Origin: JAODBQ01 sp047602055
GTDB lineage: Bacteria > Actinomycetota > Acidimicrobiia > Acidimicrobiales > Ilumatobacteraceae
Assembly (NCBI GenBank): GCA_047602055.1
Contig: JASGIG010000001.1
Location: forward strand, 2,852,001 to 2,916,000
Length of the DNA stretch: 64,000 nucleotides
Direction of reading: 5' to 3'
Shown here: piece by piece, positions 44,466-52,395 of the stretch
How positions within the stretch are numbered: position 1 is the stretch's first letter
How the letters are laid out: each line of letters opens with the position of its first letter
Notes under the pieces: generated by a model
Databases searched by the model: none
What the model was told of the DNA's origin: nothing
Seen by the model: only the letters and a program-made list of their open reading frames with translations
Translations under genes and position numbers: made by a program

Positions 44466-45896
44466 ATGGACACGCAGGACACCCGGACTCACTTCGATCT
44501 CGTCGTCATCGGCGGCGGCCCCGGCGGGTACGGTGCCGCGCTGTACGCCACGTCGGCCGGCCTCGACGTCGCCATCGTCGAGATGAACGTGATGGGCGGC
44601 ACCTGCCTGAACCGCGGCTGCATCCCGGCCAAGGCGTTCCTGGAGACCGCCGCCGTGCAGCGCCACGTCGCCCACGCCGCCGAGTTCGGCATCGAGTCCA
44701 GCGCGCCGACCGTCAACTTCGGCACGGCCCAGGCACGCAAGCAGAAGATCGTCGACGGGATCGTCAAGAGCCTCACCGGGTTCATGAAGTCGAAGAAGAT
44801 CACGATCCTCGACGGTGTCGGCAGCCTCGGTCCGAAGCGCACGGTCACCGTCGCCCACCGTGACGGCTCGTCGTCCACGCTCACCGGCGACGCGGTGATC
44901 CTGGCCGCCGGCTCGGTGCCGCGCACGATCCCGGGCTTCGAGCCGGGCGGGCCGATCATGACCAGCGACGAGGTGCTGATGCTCGACCGCGTCCCCGAGC
45001 GGCTGATCGTCGTCGGCGGTGGGGCGATCGGCTGTGAGTTCGCCAGCACGTTCGCCGACGTCGGCTCGAAGGTGACGATCCTCGAGGGCCTGCCGAAGAT
45101 CCTCCCCGGCCTCGACAACGACGTCGCCAACGTCGTCGTGCGCAGCTTCAAGAAGAAGCAGATCGACATCCGCACGTCGGTGACGGTCAAGGGCCACACG
45201 CCGAACGGCAGCGGTGGCACCACCGTCCACTTCGAGCCGGCCGGCGGCGGTGATCCCGAGTCGCTGGAGGTCGACGGCGTGGTCGTCAGCATCGGGCGCC
45301 GCCCGTACGCCGACCAGCTCGGCCTCGCCGGGACGGGCGTCGTCGTCGACGGGCGCGGCTTCGTCCAGGTCGACGAGCTGTGCCGCACCGGCGAGGACGG
45401 CGTGTACGCGATCGGCGACCTCGTGGCCACGCCCCAGCTGGCCCACGTCGGCTACGCCGAGGCGATCATGGTCACCAAGGACATCCTCGGCGAGGGCCCG
45501 CTGCCCGTCGCCTACGACCGTGTGCCGTGGGCCATCTACTGCGACCCCGAGGTGGCGTTCGTCGGCCCCTCCGAGGAGGCGGCGCGCGACGCCGGCCTCG
45601 ACGTCGTCGTCGCCAAGCACCAGTTCCGGGCGAACAGCCGGGCGCAGATCCTCGGCACGCTCGCCGGCCTCGTCAAGGTGATCGCCAAGAAGAACGCCGA
45701 CGGCAGCGCCGGGCAGATCCTCGGTGTGCACATGGTCGGGCCGTGGGTGACCGAGCAGCTCAGCGGTGGGTACCTCGCCGTCAACTGGGAGGCCACCGTC
45801 GAGGAGACCGCCCAGTTCATCCAGCCGCACCCGAGCCTCACCGAGCTGTTCGGCGAGACCGTATTGTCCCTCACCGGCCGCAGCCTCAACGCCTGA
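44466..45896 (+). CDS. lpd: Dihydrolipoyl dehydrogenase (E3)
   Basis: 476 residues. It reoxidises dihydrolipoyl-E2 with FAD and NAD. FAD motif VIGGGPGGYGAALYA is near residue 14, redox disulfide C47/C52 in GGTCLNRGCIP, NAD motif VVGGGAIGCEFAS, and catalytic His455/Glu460 in HPSLTE. The E2 gene follows after 46 bp and LipBA after that, so this operon makes E3, E2 and the enzymes that attach lipoate. It can serve both pyruvate and 2-oxoglutarate dehydrogenase complexes. Confidence 0.96.
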   Translation: MDTQDTRTHFDLVVIGGGPGGYGAALYATSAGLDVAIVEMNVMGGTCLNRGCIPAKAFLETAAVQRHVAHAAEFGIESSAPTVNFGTAQARKQKIVDGIVKSLTGFMKSKKITILDGVGSLGPKRTVTVAHRDGSSSTLTGDAVILAAGSVPRTIPGFEPGGPIMTSDEVLMLDRVPERLIVVGGGAIGCEFASTFADVGSKVTILEGLPKILPGLDNDVANVVVRSFKKKQIDIRTSVTVKGHTPNGSGGTTVHFEPAGGGDPESLEVDGVVVSIGRRPYADQLGLAGTGVVVDGRGFVQVDELCRTGEDGVYAIGDLVATPQLAHVGYAEAIMVTKDILGEGPLPVAYDRVPWAIYCDPEVAFVGPSEEAARDAGLDVVVAKHQFRANSRAQILGTLAGLVKVIAKKNADGSAGQILGVHMVGPWVTEQLSGGYLAVNWEATVEETAQFIQPHPSLTELFGETVLSLTGRSLNA

Positions 45897-45942
45897 GCCT
45901 GCCGCCCCGATCGCAGCGCATTCGCAGAGGAGCCCTCACACC

Positions 45943-47319
45943 ATGGCCGACGTCACCCTTCCGCAGCTGGGCGAGACCGTTACCGAAGGAACGATCACCC
46001 GCTGGTTCAAGCAGGTCGGTGACGCCGTCGCCGCCGACGAGCCGCTGTTCGAGGTCAGCACCGACAAGGTCGACACCGAGGTGCCGTCGCCGGTGGCCGG
46101 CACGCTGAGCGAGATCCGCGCCCAGGAGGGCGACACCGTGCCGGTCGGCGCGGTGATCGCCGTGGTCGGTGACGCCGGCGCCGCGCCGGCGGCGGCGCCC
46201 GCCCCTGCGGCCGAGGCCGAGCCGGCGCCCGAGCCGGTCGCACCGGCACCGGCACCGGCACCGGCACCTGCACCGGCTGCTGCAGCGCCCCCGGCCGCTC
46301 CGCCGCCGGCCGCTGCGCCCGCGCCCGCACCGGCGCCCGCCGCCGCACCGGCTGCGCAGGCGGCATCGGACCAGCGGCTGCTGTCGCCGGTCGTGCGCCG
46401 GCTGGTCGCCGAGCACGGGCTCGACCCCGACACGATCGCCGGCACCGGTCCCGGCGGCCGGATCACCCGTGACGACGTGCTCGACCACATCGACAAGCAG
46501 TCCGGTGGCGGCGCCGCGCCCGCACCGGCCGCTCCGGCTCCGGCTCCGGCGCCTGCCCCCGCACCTCGGCCCGCTGCCGCGCCGGCGCCGGCCGTCGCCG
46601 CCGGTGAGCGCGACCGCACGGTCAAGCTGTCGCGGATCCGCAAGGCCACCGGCTCGCACATGACGACGAGCCTCGGCGTCTCGCCGCACAGCTTCAGCGT
46701 CGTCGAGGTCGACTACGCCAACGTCGACGCCACTCGCAGCGCGGTCAAGGACGAGTGGAAGCGCAGCGAGGGGTTCAGCCTCACCTACCTGCCGTTCATC
46801 ACGCGGGCGGTCGTCGAGGCGATCGAGGCGTTCCCGCACATGAACGCGTCGATCGGCGAGGACGAGATCGTCGTCCACCAGTACATCGACATGGGCATCG
46901 CCGTCGACCTCGACTACGAGGGCCTGATCGTCCCGGTGATCCGCGGGGCGGAGGGCAAGCGGCTGCGGGCGATCGCCCGCGAGATCAGCGACCTGGCCGC
47001 TCGGGCGCACAGCAAGAAGCTCGGCCCGGACGAGATCAGCGGCGGTACGTTCACGATCACCAACAACGGCTCGGCCGGTTCGGTGCTGACGTTCCCGATC
47101 ATCAACCAGCCACAGGTGGCGATCTTGTCGACGGACGCGATTGCTCGCAAGCCCGTCGTCGTCGGCCTGCCCGACGGCAGCGAGGCGATCGCCGTGCACC
47201 CCGTCGGCAACCTGGCGATGGCGTGGGACCACCGCGTCTTCGACGGCGTGTACGCGGCCAACTTCCTGGTCAAGGTCAAGGAAGTGCTGGAGACCCGCGA
47301 CTGGAGCGCGGAGCTCTGA
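45943..47319 (+). CDS. Dihydrolipoamide acyltransferase (2-oxoacid dehydrogenase E2)
   Basis: 458 residues from ATG 45943. One lipoyl domain (1-~76) has attachment Lys42 (STDKVDTEV). A long Ala/Pro linker follows, then the E1/E3-binding domain (~146-182, LSPVVRRLVAEHGLDPDTIA), a second Ala/Pro linker, and the catalytic core (~225-458) with His430 and Asp434 in AWDHRVFDG. The single lipoyl domain and the sequence are SucB/OdhB-like, but acetyl- versus succinyl-specificity cannot be fixed here. aceE lies 16 kb away. Repeat A copy 4 begins straight after the stop. Confidence 0.92.
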   Translation: MADVTLPQLGETVTEGTITRWFKQVGDAVAADEPLFEVSTDKVDTEVPSPVAGTLSEIRAQEGDTVPVGAVIAVVGDAGAAPAAAPAPAAEAEPAPEPVAPAPAPAPAPAPAAAAPPAAPPPAAAPAPAPAPAAAPAAQAASDQRLLSPVVRRLVAEHGLDPDTIAGTGPGGRITRDDVLDHIDKQSGGGAAPAPAAPAPAPAPAPAPRPAAAPAPAVAAGERDRTVKLSRIRKATGSHMTTSLGVSPHSFSVVEVDYANVDATRSAVKDEWKRSEGFSLTYLPFITRAVVEAIEAFPHMNASIGEDEIVVHQYIDMGIAVDLDYEGLIVPVIRGAEGKRLRAIAREISDLAARAHSKKLGPDEISGGTFTITNNGSAGSVLTFPIINQPQVAILSTDAIARKPVVVGLPDGSEAIAVHPVGNLAMAWDHRVFDGVYAANFLVKVKEVLETRDWSAEL

Positions 47320-47416
47320 TCATGTTCGTGCTCCGGTCGCAGCCCAGCTGCTCCCTGCGCCTGCCGTGCTCGCCGCCTCCGCTGCGCTTCGGCGCTCGCC
47401 GCGCCTTGGACCGGTG
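47320..47416 (+). repeat. Dispersed repeat A, copy 4
   Basis: Begins right after the E2 stop: GTGCTCCGGTCGCAGCCCAG, CTGCTCCCTGCGCCTGCC, GTGCTCGCCGCCTCCGCTGC, CTCGCCGCGCCTTGGA. It fills almost the entire 100-bp gap between E2 and lipBA and ends 3 bp before the lipBA start. Confidence 0.85.
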
Positions 47417-47419
47417 TTG

Positions 47420-49120
47420 ATGCTGCGTGTCCGTTGGCTCGGTCGGGTGCCGTACCGCGAGGCGCTCGCGGTGCAGCAGGCGCTGTTCGACCACGGACGC
47501 GAGCAGCACCTGCTGCTGCTGGAGCACCCACACGTGTTCACCCACGGGCCGCGTGCCGACCTCGACGTCAACGTCAAGGTCGCGCCGGAGTCAGTCGGCG
47601 CCGAGCTGGTGCGGATCAAGCGCGGCGGCGACGTCACCTACCACGGCCCCGGCCAGCTCGTCGGCTACCCGATCGTCGACGTCGCCAACGCGCTCGGCGC
47701 GTCGGATCACGTCTGCGCGATCCAGCGGTTGATCGTCGGCACGCTCACCGAGCTCGGCGTGCCCGACGTCGGCTGCCTCGACGAGTACCCCGGCGTGTGG
47801 GTCGGCGTCAGCGGTCCGAACCCGCGCAAGATCTGCGCGATCGGCGTCCGCCTGGCGCGGGGGCGGACGATGCACGGCTTCGCCCTCAACGTCACCACCG
47901 ACATGCGCTACCTGCGCGACTACATCGTCCCGTGCGGGATCCCCGACCGCCCGGTGACGTCGCTCGCCGAGGAGGGCGTCGAGGTGCCGATGTCCATCGT
48001 GGCCGACATCGTCGCCCGGCGCGCCGCCGAGGTCTGGGGCGGCGGCCTGGAGCGTCAGGACGTCGCCTGGAAGCATCGGCCGGACGACCTCGCCCCGTTC
48101 TCGCAGGGGCTCGGCCCGGGCTCACGTGCCGTGCAGCGGATGGAGCAGGCCGGCGTCACCGGTGGGCTGTCGATCGGGACGCGCAAGCCGGAGTGGTTGC
48201 GGCCCCGTGTGCACCATGGACCGGACGTGCTGCGGCTCAAGCACACGGTGCGCGAGCTCGGGCTGGTAACCGTGTGCGAGGAGGCCGGCTGCCCGAACCT
48301 CAGCGAGTGCTGGGCCGACGGGACGGCGACGTTCATGGTGCTGGGGGAGCGTTGCACCCGGGCCTGCGGGTTCTGCCTGGTCGACACGCGCAAGCCGGAG
48401 GTGCCCCAGGGTGACGAGCCGGCGCGGGTCGCCGCGGCGATCTCACGGATGGGCGTCGAGCACGCCGTGCTGACGATGGTGGCCCGCGACGACCTCGTCG
48501 ACGGTGGGATGGCCCACGTCGCCGCGTGCGTCACCGCGATCCGGTGGGCGTGCCCGTCGACGCGGGTGGAGACGCTGATCTCCGACGCCAAGGGCGACGC
48601 GACGTCGCTCGACCTGCTGTTCGCGGCGCGGCCGGACGTGCTCAACCACAACGTCGAGTCCGTCGCGCGGCTGCAGCGCGCCGTGCGCCCGTCGGCCGGC
48701 TACGCCCGCAGCCTGTCGGTGCTCGCCCGGGCCAAGGCGGCCGGCCTGGTCACCAAGTCGGGGTTCATGGTCGGCCTGGGGGAGACCTCGTCCGAGGTCG
48801 CCGGGCTGCTCGCCGACCTCGCCGGCATCGGCGTCGACATCGTCACGATCGGCCAGTACCTGCGCCCGACGTCGCACCATCTGCCCGTCGTGCGCTGGGC
48901 CGAGCCCGCCGAGCTCGAGTCGTGGAAGGCGCTCGGCGAATCGCTCGGGATCGGCCACGTCGAGGCGTCGCCGCTCACCAGGAGCAGCTACCACGCCAAG
49001 GCCGCGCTCGATGGTCGAGGCTCTGCCTCGAGGGGTGCGACGGGCTCCCTGGCGGCCGCGCCGTCGGGCGTGGCCGTGCGCTCGACGCGTACGGACCCAA
49101 GCGTCGGCAGCTTCACCTGA
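47420..49120 (+). CDS. LipB-LipA fusion: octanoyltransferase joined to lipoyl synthase
   Basis: 566 residues in one uninterrupted frame from ATG 47420. Residues 1-~215 are LipB: RGGDVTYHGPGQLVGYPIV, catalytic Lys137 (RKICAIGVRL), HGFALNV and nucleophile Cys172 (VPCGIPD). It transfers octanoyl from acyl carrier protein to E2. A ~35-residue linker follows. Residues ~245-530 are LipA: auxiliary cluster C286-x4-C291-x5-C297 (CEEAGCPNLSEC), radical-SAM C312-x3-C316-x2-C319 (CTRACGFC) and RSSYHA (521-526). It inserts two sulfurs into the octanoyl chain. An internal ATG (RMEQAGVTGG) could give free LipA. Residues 531-566 are encoded by repeat B copy 4. It lies downstream of lpd and E2. Confidence 0.9.
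   Translation: MLRVRWLGRVPYREALAVQQALFDHGREQHLLLLEHPHVFTHGPRADLDVNVKVAPESVGAELVRIKRGGDVTYHGPGQLVGYPIVDVANALGASDHVCAIQRLIVGTLTELGVPDVGCLDEYPGVWVGVSGPNPRKICAIGVRLARGRTMHGFALNVTTDMRYLRDYIVPCGIPDRPVTSLAEEGVEVPMSIVADIVARRAAEVWGGGLERQDVAWKHRPDDLAPFSQGLGPGSRAVQRMEQAGVTGGLSIGTRKPEWLRPRVHHGPDVLRLKHTVRELGLVTVCEEAGCPNLSECWADGTATFMVLGERCTRACGFCLVDTRKPEVPQGDEPARVAAAISRMGVEHAVLTMVARDDLVDGGMAHVAACVTAIRWACPSTRVETLISDAKGDATSLDLLFAARPDVLNHNVESVARLQRAVRPSAGYARSLSVLARAKAAGLVTKSGFMVGLGETSSEVAGLLADLAGIGVDIVTIGQYLRPTSHHLPVVRWAEPAELESWKALGESLGIGHVEASPLTRSSYHAKAALDGRGSASRGATGSLAAAPSGVAVRSTRTDPSVGSFT
49009..49120 (+). repeat. Dispersed repeat B, copy 4, inside the lipBA reading frame
   Basis: GATGGTCGAGGCTCTGCCTC (hairpin), GACGGGCTCCCTGGC, GGCCGCGCCGTCGGGC and GTACGGACCCAAGCGTCGG parallel copies 3 and 6. 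It is read as residues 531-566, ending PSVGSFT. Confidence 0.75.
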
Positions 49121-49317
49121 CGCCGCGCTCGCCGACGCGAGGGGGCGACGCCCGGTGAGGTTGCTGCCGCTGAGCCGGCGTGGCGGGTTTGTGTCAGGAC
49201 ACGAACTGACGTGTGCGCTCGTGCGCTGGCACAAAGCCCGAGCGGCGCCTGTCTCTCGGACTTTGACCGAGCGAACAAACCGAGTGCACGTCTGTTCGCT
49301 CGATCAGAGGGCTCAGC

Positions 49318-50733
49318 TCAGGTGCGTCTCGCGTGTGCTGGAAGGAGCATTGCCAGGGCGGCGGTGATGCGCCTCGCGGCGGCGAGGTCGAGGAACTCGT
49401 TCGGGCCGTGGGCGTTGCTGCCGGGGCCGAGGACGCCGGTGACGACGAACTGCGCGTCCGGGAACATCGCCCCGAGCATGCCCATGAACGGGATCGTGCC
49501 GCCCTCACCGAACGTTCGCGCCGGCTGGCCGAAGGTCGCCTCGGACGCGTGGTCGAGCGCGGCCTCCAACCACGGGGCGAACGACGGGGCGTTCCAGCCG
49601 GGCGCGGCGACACCGTCGGCGAACGTCACGCGCGCGCCGTACGGCGGGTCGGCCGTCAGTGCCTCGGTGACCGCGGCCAGGGCGCGGTCGGGGTCGCACG
49701 TCGGCGGGATGCGCAAGCTGAGCTGCAGCGCCGTCGTCGGGCGCAGGACGTTGCCGGCGCCGGCGACGGGCGGGATGCCGTCGACGCCGGTGACGCTCAG
49801 CGTCGGCAGCCAGGTGCGCGCCAGCAGCTGCTCGGCCGGCCCGTCGGTCATCGGGCGGGCGCCGTCGACGAACGGATAGTCGTCCTCGATGTGGAACTCG
49901 GCGCCGGTCTCGGTGGCCTGGCGGCGGCGGTCGGCGGGGATCTCGACGTGCAGCTCGGGCAGCAGGATCCGTCCCGTCGCCGAGTCCTCGATGCGGTCGA
50001 GCAGCTGGCGGAGGATCCGGAACGACGAGGGCACCACGCCGCTGGCCTCGCCGGAGTGCACGCCCTCGCGCAGGATGTCGACGCGCAGCGTGCCGGCGAC
50101 GAGGCCGCGCAGCGACGTCGTGAACCACAGGCGACGGTCGTCGAGGCAGCCCGAGTCGAGGCACAGCACCAGGCTCGGCGTGCCGATCCGGTCGCGCAGC
50201 GACTCGAGGTGGGCGGGCAGGTCGATGCTGCCGCTCTCCTCGCTGGCCTCGATCAGCACGACGCAGCGCGCGTGAGGGAGGCTTTGGGCCTGCGCGGCTT
50301 CGATCGCCAGCAGCGAGGCGAACGCCGCGTACCCGTCGTCGGCGCCGCCGCGGCCGTAGAGGCGCTCGCCCTCGACCACCGGCGTCCACGGGCCGAGGCC
50401 GTCGCGCCAGCCGACCATCTCCGGCTGCTTGTCGAGGTGGCCGTAGAGCAGGACGACGTCGTCGGGATCGTCCGGGTTGCCGCCGGCGAAGGCCGGGACG
50501 TCGACGACGATCAGCGGCGTGCGGCCGGGCAGCTCGTTGACGGTCAGCGTCATCCCGGCGATCCGCCGCTGCTCGCACCAGGCCGCGACCAGCTCGACGG
50601 CGCGGCGCATGTGGCCGTGCTCGTCCCACCGCGGGTCGAAGGCGACCGAGACGTTGGGGATGCGGATGTAGTCGAGCAGCGCCGGCAGGATCGAGGACTC
50701 CCACTCGCGGTCGACGTGCTCCGTGATGGTCAC
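49318..50733 (-). CDS. M20-family metallopeptidase
   Basis: 471 residues from GTG 50733. Di-zinc motifs: LLYGHLDKQPE, GRGGADDGYA (bridging Asp), IEASEESGS (general-base Glu pair), LDSGC and the terminal HGPNEF. The dimerisation domain lies at ~205-370. The family includes dipeptidases and carboxypeptidases of the PM20D/DapE type; HLDKQPEMxGW is typical of broad M20 dipeptidases. The start overlaps a 48-residue upstream gene (GTGA). The 197-bp gap beyond the stop (49121-49317) holds short inverted repeats only. Confidence 0.9.
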   Translation of the reverse strand: MTITEHVDREWESSILPALLDYIRIPNVSVAFDPRWDEHGHMRRAVELVAAWCEQRRIAGMTLTVNELPGRTPLIVVDVPAFAGGNPDDPDDVVLLYGHLDKQPEMVGWRDGLGPWTPVVEGERLYGRGGADDGYAAFASLLAIEAAQAQSLPHARCVVLIEASEESGSIDLPAHLESLRDRIGTPSLVLCLDSGCLDDRRLWFTTSLRGLVAGTLRVDILREGVHSGEASGVVPSSFRILRQLLDRIEDSATGRILLPELHVEIPADRRRQATETGAEFHIEDDYPFVDGARPMTDGPAEQLLARTWLPTLSVTGVDGIPPVAGAGNVLRPTTALQLSLRIPPTCDPDRALAAVTEALTADPPYGARVTFADGVAAPGWNAPSFAPWLEAALDHASEATFGQPARTFGEGGTIPFMGMLGAMFPDAQFVVTGVLGPGSNAHGPNEFLDLAAARRITAALAMLLPAHARRT

Positions 50734-50876
50734 TTGAGTGCCGCGACGCGCTCGATGGTCGCCTCGGCCTCGGCCTCGGCGACCATCCGGCGGACGAGGC
50801 CGCCGGCGCGGCTGGAGGCGAGTGCCTGCTGGGGGAACGGCTGCAGCTCCTGGGGGTGCTCCTCGACGTGGCGCAT
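50730..50876 (-). CDS. 48-residue protein coupled to the M20 peptidase
   Basis: ATG 50876 begins MRHVEEHPQELQPFPQQALA, followed by SSRAGGLVRRMVAEAEAEAT and IERVAALK. The TGA overlaps the M20 GTG by one base pair set (GTGA), implying coupled translation. A helical C-terminal half is likely. I do not recognise it; a peptidase accessory or leader is possible. Confidence 0.5.
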   Translation of the reverse strand: MRHVEEHPQELQPFPQQALASSRAGGLVRRMVAEAEAEATIERVAALK

Positions 50877-50909
50877 TGGCCGCACGGTACCGGGCCGGCC
50901 GACGCCGAG

Positions 50910-50960
50910 ATCGCACCACGGGCGCCGGGTGGCCACCGAGGTGGCCACGCTCGGTGCGAT
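50910..50960. promoter_or_regulatory. Nested inverted repeat upstream of the M20 operon
   Basis: The inner perfect palindrome GTGGCCACCGAGGTGGCCAC (50929-50948) lies within the outer pair ATCGCACC (50910-50917) and GGTGCGAT (50953-50960). It sits between the end of the reductase gene and the small M20-linked gene, so it could be a terminator for the first or an operator for the second. Confidence 0.55.
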
Positions 50961-51032
50961 GAGTTGTGAGGCGGACTGTCCGGCTCATCGCTCATCTCGT
51001 GGTCGGAGGAGCGGGTGCGCCTCGGCCGGGTG

Positions 51033-52265
51033 CTACCGATGCGCGCCTGGGCGTCGGAACAACTCGCGATGCCAGCGCCTTGGCGTGACGGTGACGGCTC
51101 TCGGCTCGTCCTCGAACATCCACCGGGCGAAGTGACGCTTGCCCCAGGCGCCGCTGGCGTCGACGACGCGCATCGCCCCGCGAGCGCCGCGCTCGTGGCG
51201 CAGGGCCTTGCTGAGCGCGACCGACATGCGGTGGTCGGCGACGAGGTGATCCCGCGTCGCGTGCGTGTAGCGCGCCGCCGCCACCGCCGGCTGCACGGCG
51301 CCGCCGGCCATGATCGCCTCGGCGGCGAGCCGGCCGGTGAGCACGGCCTGGCCGATGCCCTCGCCGGTCATCGTGTCCGTCGCCATCGCCGCATCGCCGG
51401 CGAACAGCACCCGACCGTCGGCGAGCGTCGCCCGATCGATGCCCGCCGGGATCGGCCACGCCGTGTGCCGCCCCTCGAACGACACATCCGGGCCGAGCGC
51501 GGCCGCGATGTGCGGGCGCGACCACAGCGACGACCACAGCTCGCGCAGGTCGCCACCGGTCCGGGCGCCGTCGCGCACCACGCCGTAGCCGAGGTTGACC
51601 CGCCCGCCGGGCAGCGGGAAGCTCCAGGCGTAGCCGGGCAGCAGGTCGGGTTCGAACCACACGTACAGGGCCTGCGCCGCCGGGCCGGTGACGCCGCCGG
51701 CGTACTGGCGGAACGCGTGCCATTCGCCGAGATAGCCGTCCTCGGCGTGGCCGAGCAGCTTGCGCACCGGCGACCACATCCCGTCGGCGGCCACGAGGTA
51801 CCGCGCCGCGACCGTCCCGATGCCGTCCACGTCGGCGAGCACCATCGACGCGTCCTGGTGGACCGCCGTCGCTGCATGCCCACCGCACACCGTCGCGCCG
51901 GCGCGGCACGCCAGCCGGACGAGCGCCGCGTCCAGTTCGCGGCGGGGGGCCGTCGCCGCGAACTGCCCGTCGGCGGGCAGCTCCAGCTGGACCTCGCGTC
52001 CCGACGGCGAGCGCAGCCGCACGTCGCGCACGGGCTGCCAGTTCGCGACGGTGCCAGGCTGCAGGCCGACGGCCTCCAGCTCGCGCAGCGCTAGCGTGGT
52101 CAGCCCGTCGCCACAGCACTTGTCGCGAGGGAACGACGCCTTGTCGACGACGACCACCCGTCGCCCGGCGCGGGCGAGGTAGGTCGCCGCCGTCGAACCC
52201 GCCGGTCCGGCGCCGACGACCAGGACGTCGCAGGCGACGTCGACGGTCGGGGCGGTCACGGGCAC
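51033..52265 (-). CDS. Geranylgeranyl reductase-family FAD oxidoreductase
   Basis: 410 residues from GTG 52265. The FAD motif is VVGAGPAGSTAATYLARAG. The GGR/PHBH family signature includes FPRDKCCGDGL, AADGMWSPVRKLLG and GDAAMATDTMTGEGIGQAVL. The family reduces isoprenoid double bonds (menaquinone side chain, polyprenols) or acts as a quinone-linked oxidoreductase. The gene is single and divergent from the downstream SDR. The substrate is unknown; menaquinone or dolichol-type reduction is a family-based guess. Confidence 0.87.
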   Translation of the reverse strand: MPVTAPTVDVACDVLVVGAGPAGSTAATYLARAGRRVVVVDKASFPRDKCCGDGLTTLALRELEAVGLQPGTVANWQPVRDVRLRSPSGREVQLELPADGQFAATAPRRELDAALVRLACRAGATVCGGHAATAVHQDASMVLADVDGIGTVAARYLVAADGMWSPVRKLLGHAEDGYLGEWHAFRQYAGGVTGPAAQALYVWFEPDLLPGYAWSFPLPGGRVNLGYGVVRDGARTGGDLRELWSSLWSRPHIAAALGPDVSFEGRHTAWPIPAGIDRATLADGRVLFAGDAAMATDTMTGEGIGQAVLTGRLAAEAIMAGGAVQPAVAAARYTHATRDHLVADHRMSVALSKALRHERGARGAMRVVDASGAWGKRHFARWMFEDEPRAVTVTPRRWHRELFRRPGAHR

Positions 52266-52353
52266 CCGACGAGGTTACGGCCGCCCCGTCGCCGCCGGCC
52301 GCGGCGACGGCGAGCAGGTCCCGTGCGTCTGGGTGTCCTGGGGCCTGCGACCT

Positions 52354-52359
52354 TAGGAT
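52354..52359 (+). promoter_or_regulatory. Possible -10 box of the SDR gene
   Basis: TAGGAT lies 37 bp before ATG 52396, with a weak -35 (GTGTCCT) about 17 bp upstream. The Shine-Dalgarno GGAGGG is 12 bp before the start. Confidence 0.35.
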
Positions 52360-52395
52360 GCCCGGGTTTCAGATCCTTTGGAGGGAAGCAAGTCC

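Noticed and set aside
46200..46610. Ala/Pro repeats in E2 as a separate element
   Set aside because: These are the flexible interdomain linkers of dihydrolipoamide acyltransferases.
48130..48200. Separate lipA gene starting at the internal ATG
   Set aside because: No stop codon separates it from LipB, no Shine-Dalgarno stands out, and codon phase is continuous; kept only as a possible internal start.
49121..49317. Small gene in the gap after lipBA
   Set aside because: Short frames exist on both strands, but none has a convincing start, Shine-Dalgarno or protein-like composition; only small inverted repeats (GTGTC/GACAC, CGAACA/TGTTCG) are visible.
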